In this document: positions 1-5,511 of the stretch, in pieces
Numbering within the stretch: the stretch's first letter is position 1
Layout of the letters: each line of letters begins with the position of its first letter
Assembly (NCBI GenBank): GCA_030671465.1
Contig: DAOVIP010000144.1
Location: 1-5,732 of the forward strand
Direction of reading: 5' to 3'
Source of the DNA: Candidatus Aminicenantota bacterium
Lineage (GTDB): Bacteria > Acidobacteriota > Aminicenantia > UBA2199
DNA length: 5,732 nucleotides
Made by a program: the position numbers and the translations under genes
Notes under the pieces: model-generated
What the model was told of the DNA's origin: nothing
Databases searched by the model: none
The model's input: the letters and a program-made list of their open reading frames with translations, nothing else

Positions 1-453
1 CATACACAGGTGCTCGGCTTTGATTACGACCATGGCGCCCAGAGGGGTCAGGGTTTTAACCAGGTAATCGGCTACCTGTTTGGTCAACCGTTCCTGGATT
101 TGAAGCCGCCTGGACAGGGTATCCACTAGGTAGGCGATGCTGTTCAGCCCCATGATTCTGCCCTGGTGGGGGATGTAGACGATGCTGGCGGTCCCGGAGA
201 AAGGAAGAAAATGATGTTCGCAGATGGAATAGATTGGGATATTCTTCAGAATGACCATTTCATCATGTTTTTCCTCGGTGAGCAATTTGGCAAATTCATC
301 CGGGTCCTTATGGGTGCCGGAGAGAACTTCCAGAAACATGTCGGTGGCTCTCTGGGGGGTTTTTTTCAACCGGGTTGAATCCGGATCTTCACCGATTCCT
401 TCCAGAATCAGCCTCACGCCCCGTTTGATTTTTTTTTCATCGATATGGCTCAT
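1..453 (-). CDS. folE: GTP cyclohydrolase I (FolE), N-terminal 151 residues, cut by the window edge
   Basis: FolE converts GTP to 7,8-dihydroneopterin triphosphate and formate, the first step of tetrahydrofolate synthesis and also of queuosine precursor synthesis; it is a cytosolic homodecamer. Translating the minus strand from the ATG at 453 gives MSHIDEKK, then GEDPDSTRLKKTPQR (21-35), the signature CEHHFLPF (78-85), RRLQIQERLT (115-124) and AEHLCM (146-151). From family knowledge C78, H81 and C150 are the zinc ligands and H80 the catalytic histidine. The reading aligns without gaps to my memory of the 190-residue Bacillus MtrA, so about 40 residues lie outside the window. The start is supported by AAGGAG six bases upstream. 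An oddity is that the usual GLSKxxR segment reads GLNSIAY (102-108), losing the Lys and Arg known to contact the GTP triphosphate. Family assignment is secure; full activity is less so. Confidence 0.96.
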   Translation of the reverse strand, partial: MSHIDEKKIKRGVRLILEGIGEDPDSTRLKKTPQRATDMFLEVLSGTHKDPDEFAKLLTEEKHDEMVILKNIPIYSICEHHFLPFSGTASIVYIPHQGRIMGLNSIAYLVDTLSRRLQIQERLTKQVADYLVKTLTPLGAMVVIKAEHLCM

Positions 454-459
454 GATTGA

Positions 460-465
460 CTCCTT
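460..465 (-). promoter_or_regulatory. Ribosome binding site of folE
   Basis: The minus strand reads AAGGAG, six bases before the ATG at 453. It is a strong Shine-Dalgarno and fixes the folE start. Confidence 0.8.
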
Positions 466-507
466 GTCCTGTTGCCTTTAATGAAAGGGGATTTTATATT
501 AGTTTAT

Positions 508-537
508 TTTATACTTCATAACCATACCTACAGTCAA
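508..537 (-). promoter_or_regulatory. Sigma70-like promoter of folE
   Basis: On the minus strand a -35 box TTGACT (532-537) is followed after 18 bases by TATAAA (508-513). Transcription would start near 500, giving a leader of roughly 45 bases before the folE ATG. Both boxes miss the consensus by one base each. It is called by eye; no operator or riboswitch is visible between it and folE. Confidence 0.55.
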
Positions 538-599
538 GGTTAAAATCAAATCTGTTTCGGCTTAAGGTTTACAATCAGGTCATCGGTGTGGGATACAGG

Positions 600-628
600 T
601 TGACACGGAATCGCAATTGGAGTAGTAT
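600..628 (+). promoter_or_regulatory. Sigma70-like promoter of the peptidase-nadC-nadB unit
   Basis: A perfect -35 box TTGACA (600-605) is followed, after exactly 17 bases, by TAGTAT (623-628), which matches four of six -10 positions. Transcription would start near 635, about 40 bases before the peptidase ATG. It points away from the folE promoter, with 62 bases between the two -35 boxes, so a regulator bound there could act on both. No clear operator was found. Confidence 0.5.
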
Positions 629-675
629 TAAAAATAGCATTTATAAACACAGAAGCTATTAATACCTTCAACCAA

Positions 676-2835
676 ATGAAATGTAAAATACTGATATTGT
701 TGCTGGGTTTGTCTTTTTTACACCCAATGATTTTCGGTCAAAAGAAACTGACCTTTGATGATGTTTATCTCAGGAAAGCCGAGTCTCTCCTGAATCCCCT
801 GCCCGATATTCAGGAATGGTTTGATGACCTGCACTACCTTGAAGTCCGTGAAGAAAAGGTTCTAAAAGTCCATGCCCGTTCCGGGCGCCGAACCCTTCTT
901 TTTTATCCGCATCATTATGGGTCTCTGAATCGTGCCGGTTTGAAATTATCCGATCTGGCCGACCATACCCGGGGTTATGAAAGCTGTGCTTTCTTGAAAT
1001 CCGGTGAACTGTTTCTGTTTATTGAGAGACAAGACAAATTGAAAAAATTTCTCTTTCCGAAAGGGGACAAACAAAATCCCCGGTTCTCCCCCAACGCCCA
1101 CTATTTGGCCTTTACGGTTTCGGGTAATCTGTATGTATATGATATCCGGCAGGAACGCATCCTGGCTTTGACCCGTGACGGCAATGGGGTGATTCTGAAC
1201 GGATATGCCTCCTGGGTATATTATGAGGAGATACTGGGCCGTGACAGTGAATACCGGACCTTCTGGTGGAGCCCTGACAGTTCTCGCATCGCCTTCATGA
1301 GATTTGATCAGAAGCCGGTACCCCTGTTTACCATAACCGGATTGGACGGGGATTACGGCTATCAGGAAAAGCAGTATTATCCAAAACCCGGCTACCCCAA
1401 TCCCCGGGTTAAAATCGGGGTGGTTGAGGTAAGAGGAAATACCTCTGACTGGGTGGGTTCCAACCATGAACGTGATGGTTACCTGTCCTTTCTGGAATGG
1501 GGAAACCAGGGTCAGTGTGTTTATTTCCAATGGATGAACCGGAACCAGAATTTATTAAAAATTTACAGATATGATATTGTTAAAAAAACCAGAGCTGTGG
1601 TGTACCAGGAGAGGCAGAAACACTGGATTGAATTCCTGGTTCCCGGTGATTGGCAGATATTATCCGGTAGTGAAATCATTATCCGGAGTTCAAAGAGCGG
1701 CTGGTATCATCTTTATCACCTGAACCGGAACGGGAAAGAGACTCAGTTAACCCGTGGTAACTGGTCGGTTCGGACGATTTCCTGGACTGATGAAAAGACC
1801 GGGCAGATATACTTCGAAGCCTCAGCCAAAGCTTCCTCCGACGTTCATTTGTACCGGATTGATTTAAAAGGTCAGCAGCTGAAACAGTTGACCCTTGGTG
1901 GCGGAACCCACCAGGTTCTCCCCTCGACCAAAGGCACTTATTTCCTGGATACCTATTCGTCGGTAAAGATTTCTCCCCGGCTGGAATTGATCAATAAAAA
2001 TGCCAAAATATTGAGAAAAATTGCCCACCGTGTAACCCCGGAGCTGGGTACCCTTAATCTGGCCAAGGTAGAACTTTTCAGCATCACCACTGATGATGAT
2101 CTGAACTTGCCGGCTGTCTGGTACCTGCCACCCGATTTCAATGAACGGCATCGATACCCGGTGGTTTTAAAGGTCTATGGGGCTCCCGGATCAAGAATTG
2201 TCAGGAATACCTTTGATTACCGAATGAAAAATTATTTCCTTGCCCAGCAGGGAATCATTGTCATGCTGGTTGATCATCGCGGGTCCGGACATTTTGGCAA
2301 GGTTTATACCGACCTGATGCATCGGAATCTGGGCACCTGGGAATTACACGATTTGATTCAGACCGTGAAGTACCTCAGGAGGCTACCGTTTATTGATGCT
2401 GAAAAAATCGGGATCTGGGGCAGTAGTTATGGCGGGTATGTGGCAGCTCTGGCCCTGTGTAAAGCCCCGGATTTTTTTTCCCATGGTATTGCGGATTCAT
2501 CGGTGATTGACTGGAAATTGTATGATTCCGTCTATACAGAACGCTATATGGATCAGCCTGAGCAGAATCCAGATGGGTACCGGGAAAGTTCGGTTCTCAG
2601 TCATGTGTCCGGTTACCGGGGGGGATTGAGAATCACCCACGGTTCCATGGATGACAATGTTCACCTGCAGCACACCTTTCAGTTTATCAAAGCGGTGTTA
2701 AAAACCGGAAAGGCCATCGAGTTGATGATCTATCCCGGTGAGCGGCATGGGTATAAATTTGAAATGGGTATTGCCGATAACCGGGCAGCCTTGAATTTCT
2801 GGCTGAAGCATTTTCTGGGTAAAGAGGTTTTATAA
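676..2835 (+). CDS. Exported dipeptidyl-peptidase IV family serine peptidase (S9B)
   Basis: The 719-residue protein is predicted to remove N-terminal dipeptides, classically X-Pro or X-Ala, from peptides in the periplasm. Residues 1-21 form a signal peptide (MKCK, a hydrophobic run, likely cleavage at FG|QK); there is no lipobox. Residues about 40-455 are the DPP-IV N-terminal beta-propeller and about 470-719 the alpha/beta-hydrolase domain. Compared with human DPP4 from memory: nucleophile S584 in GSSYGG, D659 and N661 in HGSMDDNVH, H691 in ERHG, oxyanion Tyr Y501 in VYGAPG, S1-pocket W613/Y616/Y620 in WKLYDSVY, and the Glu pair E184-E185 in WVYYEE that anchors the substrate amino terminus. 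All key residues are present, so an active enzyme is likely. The Asp before Trp in the usual DWVYEEE is Ser here, and the first Glu is Tyr. No Shine-Dalgarno is evident before the ATG. Its stop codon overlaps the nadC start. Exact substrate preference cannot be read from sequence. Confidence 0.95.
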   Translation: MKCKILILLLGLSFLHPMIFGQKKLTFDDVYLRKAESLLNPLPDIQEWFDDLHYLEVREEKVLKVHARSGRRTLLFYPHHYGSLNRAGLKLSDLADHTRGYESCAFLKSGELFLFIERQDKLKKFLFPKGDKQNPRFSPNAHYLAFTVSGNLYVYDIRQERILALTRDGNGVILNGYASWVYYEEILGRDSEYRTFWWSPDSSRIAFMRFDQKPVPLFTITGLDGDYGYQEKQYYPKPGYPNPRVKIGVVEVRGNTSDWVGSNHERDGYLSFLEWGNQGQCVYFQWMNRNQNLLKIYRYDIVKKTRAVVYQERQKHWIEFLVPGDWQILSGSEIIIRSSKSGWYHLYHLNRNGKETQLTRGNWSVRTISWTDEKTGQIYFEASAKASSDVHLYRIDLKGQQLKQLTLGGGTHQVLPSTKGTYFLDTYSSVKISPRLELINKNAKILRKIAHRVTPELGTLNLAKVELFSITTDDDLNLPAVWYLPPDFNERHRYPVVLKVYGAPGSRIVRNTFDYRMKNYFLAQQGIIVMLVDHRGSGHFGKVYTDLMHRNLGTWELHDLIQTVKYLRRLPFIDAEKIGIWGSSYGGYVAALALCKAPDFFSHGIADSSVIDWKLYDSVYTERYMDQPEQNPDGYRESSVLSHVSGYRGGLRITHGSMDDNVHLQHTFQFIKAVLKTGKAIELMIYPGERHGYKFEMGIADNRAALNFWLKHFLGKEVL

Positions 2836-2837
2836 TG
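2821..2837 (+). promoter_or_regulatory. nadC ribosome binding site inside the peptidase gene, with TAATG stop-start overlap
   Basis: AAAGAGG (2821-2827) lies in the last codons of the peptidase gene, seven bases before the ATG at 2835. The peptidase TAA (2833-2835) shares its last base with that ATG, which suggests translational coupling. A second ATG follows at once (2838), so either could be used. Confidence 0.65.
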
Positions 2838-3695
2838 ATGTCAGCGTCGGGTGATTCATTTGGCTCCTTCGAGGCCGGTTTGTTGAAGAAGATTGTTCAG
2901 CTGGCTCTGGCTGAGGACAAAGTCGGGGAAGATGTTACCACTGGTTCCCTGCTGGAATTTGACCGCCAGGTTGGGGCCGATGTGCTGGCCAAACAGCCGG
3001 GAATCATATCCGGAACGGCTGCTTTCAAAAAGACCTTTCAGCAGGTTGACCCCGAAGTCATCATCCGGGTATTCAGAGAGGACGGGGCTGCAGTAAAGGC
3101 CGGAGAAGGGGTTGCCCGGGTTGAAGGCCGAGAAAGTTCAATTCTGAAAGCGGAAAGAACTGCCCTGAATTTTTTACAGAGACTCAGTGGAATTTCCACT
3201 ACCACCGCCCAATTTGTTGAAAAGATTAAATTCAGTCACACCTCAATCCTGGATACCCGAAAGACCACCCCGGGAATGCGCTACCTTGAAAAAAAAGCAG
3301 TCCGGGATGGCGGGGGTTTGAACCATCGGATGAATCTGGAAGCCATGGCCCTGGTCAAAGACAATCATATCAAAATGGCCGGCAGTATTTCCCGGGCAGT
3401 GAGAAGTATCCAGGCCAAATTCCCCCAAAAGAAAATAGAGGTGGAAGTCAAAAACCTGCCGGAATTCAAGGAAGCCATGGATTTGAAAATCGATTGTATC
3501 ATGCTGGATAATTTCAGTAATGATATGATCAGGAAAGCCGTGGAACTCAATGACAACAAGATCAAACTGGAGGTTTCGGGAAATGTGACCCTGGACAATG
3601 TTGAAGAGAAGGTCCAAACCGGTATTGATTTTATCTCGGTCGGGGCCCTGACCCATTCCTTCAAGTCTCTGGACCTCAGTTTGGAAATTAGGTAA
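2835..3695 (+). CDS. nadC: Quinolinate phosphoribosyltransferase, decarboxylating (NadC)
   Basis: NadC makes nicotinate mononucleotide, CO2 and pyrophosphate from quinolinate and PRPP, the step where de novo NAD synthesis joins the Preiss-Handler route; it is a cytosolic dimer. At 286 residues it is full length. The N-terminal sandwich domain carries AEDKVGEDVTTG (26-37) and ERTALNFLQRLSG (107-119). The barrel domain carries TRKTTPGMR (141-149), GGGLNHR (159-165), ALVKDNH (172-178), MLDN (223-226), VSGN (247-250) and SVGALTHS (268-275). By analogy with the Mycobacterium tuberculosis enzyme, R108, R142, H164, R165 and K175 should bind quinolinate, with E204 and D225 in the PRPP/metal site; all are intact. 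Its start overlaps the peptidase stop, and nadB begins 24 bases after its end, so co-transcription is likely. An A8 run at 3289-3296 encodes Glu-Lys-Lys and is the only slippage-prone spot. The alternative start is the adjacent second Met. Confidence 0.97.
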   Translation: MMSASGDSFGSFEAGLLKKIVQLALAEDKVGEDVTTGSLLEFDRQVGADVLAKQPGIISGTAAFKKTFQQVDPEVIIRVFREDGAAVKAGEGVARVEGRESSILKAERTALNFLQRLSGISTTTAQFVEKIKFSHTSILDTRKTTPGMRYLEKKAVRDGGGLNHRMNLEAMALVKDNHIKMAGSISRAVRSIQAKFPQKKIEVEVKNLPEFKEAMDLKIDCIMLDNFSNDMIRKAVELNDNKIKLEVSGNVTLDNVEEKVQTGIDFISVGALTHSFKSLDLSLEIR

Positions 3696-3719
3696 AATTA
3701 AGGTAAAACGGAATCAATC

Positions 3720-5297
3720 ATGAATGAACATCTTGAAACCAATGTGTTGATCATTGGCAGTGGAATTGCCGGTTCAAGCGCAGCCCTGATTCTGGCTGAA
3801 GCCGGTATCGATACGATTTTAATCAGCAAAGGCAAGGATTTTTCCGAAACCAATACCCATTGGGCCCAGGGTGGCATTGCCTGTCTCGGCCAGAATGAAA
3901 AAGCCCAGGATTTCATCAATGATATTTTAAAGAGCGGAGATTTTATCAACAAACCATCTGCGGTTGAGCAGGTGGTCAGGGAATCCCGCTCCCTGGTTGA
4001 GAAAATTCTGATCCAGAAATTGGAGATTCCCTTCTCCACCAGCAACGGAAATTATGATCTGGCCTTCGAGGCTGCCCATTCCAAAAGGAGAATACTGAAC
4101 ATCAAGGATATGAGTGGCAAGATCATCCAGGAATATTTTTACGCTTATTTGAAAAAATTGAAAAAATTGAAAATATTATTCCGGCACACAGCCATTGACT
4201 TGCTGACCTATCCCCATCATTCCCAGAATCCAGCCAGGGTTTATCAGGAGCCCAAGACCATCGGTGCTTATATACTGAACCAGAGCACCAAGAAAGTGAT
4301 TCGGGTATTTGCCAGAAAGGTGATACTGGCCACCGGAGGGTTGAGCAGCATATTTCTGCATTCCACTAATCCGGCGGATTCATGCGGAAGCGGAGTGGCC
4401 ATGGCCTACAATGCCGGTACCAAGCTGGCCCACCTGGAATATGTACAGTTTCATCCCACCTCATTGTTTCACAAGGATGTGGACCGATTTCTGATCTCTG
4501 AAACCATCAGAGGGGAAGGGGCAAAGTTGATGAATCGAAAGGGTGAATACTTCATGAAAAAGTACTCTTCCCACGGCGATATGGCCACCCGGGATGAAGT
4601 GTCCAGGGCCATTTATGAGGAGATGATCAAAAATGACGATGATTATGTGATGCTGGACCTGGCTTCTTTTGCCAAAATCGATGTCAAGGAAAGATTTCCC
4701 ACCATTTATGAAACCTGTATGAAAGTGGGTGTCGACATTCAGAAAAAACCCATCCCGGTGGTTCCTGCTGCCCACTACAGCTGCGGTGGGATACTGGTTG
4801 GCCTGGACGGAAGAACCTCGCTCAAAAACCTGTATGCCATCGGAGAGGTTGCCAATGCCGGCGTACACGGTGCCAACCGCCTGGCCTCAGTCTCCCTGCT
4901 GGAAGGATTGGTATGGGGAGTCAAATCAGCTGAGGATATTGCCAAATACCTGGATGATGAAAAGGAGCCGTACACGATTTCCGAGGTCCCGGAATGGAAA
5001 TATCCCTCTCCCCAGGAAGAACTGGATCCGGCACTGGTCTGGCAGGACCGGGTGACCATCAAATATATCATGTGGAATTACAGCGGAATTATCCGGACCC
5101 AGAAACGAATGGAACGGGCTAAATCTGATCTTCAGTATCTGCGCCATCGAATCATTAAGTTTTATCAGAAAACCGAAATGACCAACAGCATTATTGATTT
5201 AAGGGATAGTGTCCAGACCGCCTTGCTGGTGGTGCAGGCCGCTCTGAGAAATAAGGTGTCCAGAGGTGCTCATTTTATAAAAAGCACCAGGGATTAA
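3720..5297 (+). CDS. nadB: L-aspartate oxidase (NadB)
   Basis: NadB is a cytosolic FAD enzyme oxidising L-aspartate to iminoaspartate with oxygen or fumarate as acceptor; NadA then makes quinolinate, the NadC substrate. The 525-residue product has the FAD-binding GSGIAGSSAA (13-22), THWAQGG (46-52), LATGG (203-207) and the fumarate-reductase-like catalytic region. Against E. coli NadB from memory, the active-site residues shift by one: H245 (QFHPT), E261 (SETIRGEGA), R291 (TRDE), H352 (AHYSCGG) and R387 (HGANRLAS). E117 in FEAAHS matches the Glu121 that separates aspartate oxidases from succinate dehydrogenase and fumarate reductase, which argues against an SdhA or FrdA label. The C-terminal helical domain runs from about 430. 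The protein ends soon after SRGAHF, lacking the short tail seen in E. coli. The ribosome binding site is weak (GGA at 3710-3712), so coupling to nadC is plausible. nadA is not in the window. Confidence 0.96.
   Translation: MNEHLETNVLIIGSGIAGSSAALILAEAGIDTILISKGKDFSETNTHWAQGGIACLGQNEKAQDFINDILKSGDFINKPSAVEQVVRESRSLVEKILIQKLEIPFSTSNGNYDLAFEAAHSKRRILNIKDMSGKIIQEYFYAYLKKLKKLKILFRHTAIDLLTYPHHSQNPARVYQEPKTIGAYILNQSTKKVIRVFARKVILATGGLSSIFLHSTNPADSCGSGVAMAYNAGTKLAHLEYVQFHPTSLFHKDVDRFLISETIRGEGAKLMNRKGEYFMKKYSSHGDMATRDEVSRAIYEEMIKNDDDYVMLDLASFAKIDVKERFPTIYETCMKVGVDIQKKPIPVVPAAHYSCGGILVGLDGRTSLKNLYAIGEVANAGVHGANRLASVSLLEGLVWGVKSAEDIAKYLDDEKEPYTISEVPEWKYPSPQEELDPALVWQDRVTIKYIMWNYSGIIRTQKRMERAKSDLQYLRHRIIKFYQKTEMTNSIIDLRDSVQTALLVVQAALRNKVSRGAHFIKSTRD
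4149..4173 (+). repeat. Three tandem 9-base units within nadB (Leu-Lys-Lys repeat)
   Basis: TTGAAAAAA occurs twice in tandem, followed by the degenerate unit TTGAAAAT. It encodes LKKLKKLKI at residues 145-153, between the EGGHS-like region and the next FAD-domain strand. The unit length is a multiple of three, so copy changes would keep the frame. Confidence 0.7.
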
Positions 5298-5330
5298 GGG
5301 GACGACCATAGGGACGGGCCAATGGGGCCG
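5298..5330 (+). other. GC-rich spacer after nadB with repeated GGGACG and a GGCC pair
   Basis: Directly after the nadB stop the sequence turns G-rich. GGGACG is present at 5299-5304 and again at 5311-5316, followed by two GGCC tetramers that could pair as a 4-bp stem around a five-base loop. No T-run follows, so this is not a convincing terminator. It may be a decayed repeat element, but too little remains to name one. Confidence 0.3.
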
Positions 5331-5357
5331 GGAATTGAGGACATGGAAAACTCAATA

Positions 5358-5382
5358 AATCTGACAATAATTGACTCAGATT
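5358..5382. repeat. Perfect inverted repeat AATCTGA-N11-TCAGATT
   Basis: Seven bases (5358-5364) are exactly complementary to 5376-5382 across an 11-base spacer. The site lies between nadB and the groES promoter. It may be an operator-type site or a weak stem-loop at the end of the nad transcript; no T-run follows directly. It is not the CIRCE element (TTAGCACTC-N9-GAGTGCTAA). Confidence 0.45.
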
Positions 5383-5386
5383 AAAT

Positions 5387-5403
5387 TGATAAAGTTTTTA
5401 TCA
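5387..5403. repeat. Perfect inverted repeat TGATAAA-GTT-TTTATCA next to the groES -35 box
   Basis: Bases 5387-5393 and 5397-5403 are exact reverse complements with a three-base centre, ending five bases before the groES -35 box. The compact, AT-rich palindrome could be a regulator-binding site or part of an upstream promoter element. As an RNA stem it would be weak. No known operator consensus was recognised. Confidence 0.45.
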
Positions 5404-5408
5404 TATAG

Positions 5409-5436
5409 TTGACAAATGAAAAATATATGTTATTAT
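5409..5436 (+). promoter_or_regulatory. Sigma70-like promoter of groES
   Basis: A perfect TTGACA (5409-5414) is followed after 16 bases by TATTAT (5431-5436, five of six matches). Transcription should start near 5443, leaving a leader of about 70 bases. No CIRCE operator and no sigma32-like boxes are seen, so heat-shock control, if present, works some other way, possibly through the adjacent inverted repeats. Confidence 0.65.
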
Positions 5437-5499
5437 ATTCAAAAAGAGAAAGAATCCAAGCTGAGTTAGGAAGATTTTTTTTAAACAAATATAGCAATT

Positions 5500-5506
5500 A
5501 AGGAGG
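5500..5506 (+). promoter_or_regulatory. Strong ribosome binding site of groES
   Basis: AAGGAGG, a near-perfect Shine-Dalgarno, lies five bases before the ATG at 5512. It is the strongest in the window and fixes the groES start, showing that translation is meant to begin upstream of the TAG codon. Confidence 0.9.
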
Positions 5507-5511
5507 CTAAC

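Noticed and set aside
166..481. Two plus-strand open frames (166-378 and 251-481)
   Set aside because: They lie opposite folE, whose minus-strand translation shows clear family motifs and a strong ribosome binding site.
946..1530. A 194-codon minus-strand open frame inside the peptidase gene
   Set aside because: It is antisense to well conserved propeller sequence, and its translation shows no recognisable domain.
2472..2479. T8 run in the peptidase gene as a phase-variation tract
   Set aside because: It encodes Asp-Phe-Phe-Ser in an intact frame, and runs of this length arise by chance.
3289..3296. A8 run in nadC as a programmed frameshift
   Set aside because: The zero frame continues through complete NadC motifs, so no frameshift is needed, and no stimulatory structure is apparent.
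3243..3664. Minus-strand open frames opposite nadC
   Set aside because: nadC carries all family motifs in this stretch, so the antisense frames are by-products of its codon use.
5316..5330. GGCC-loop-GGCC hairpin as a rho-independent terminator for nadB
   Set aside because: The stem is only 4 bp and no T-run follows it.
5371..5404. A second groES promoter from TTGACT (5371) and TATCAT (5399)
   Set aside because: The 22-base spacing is too long, and the promoter at 5409-5436 is far better.
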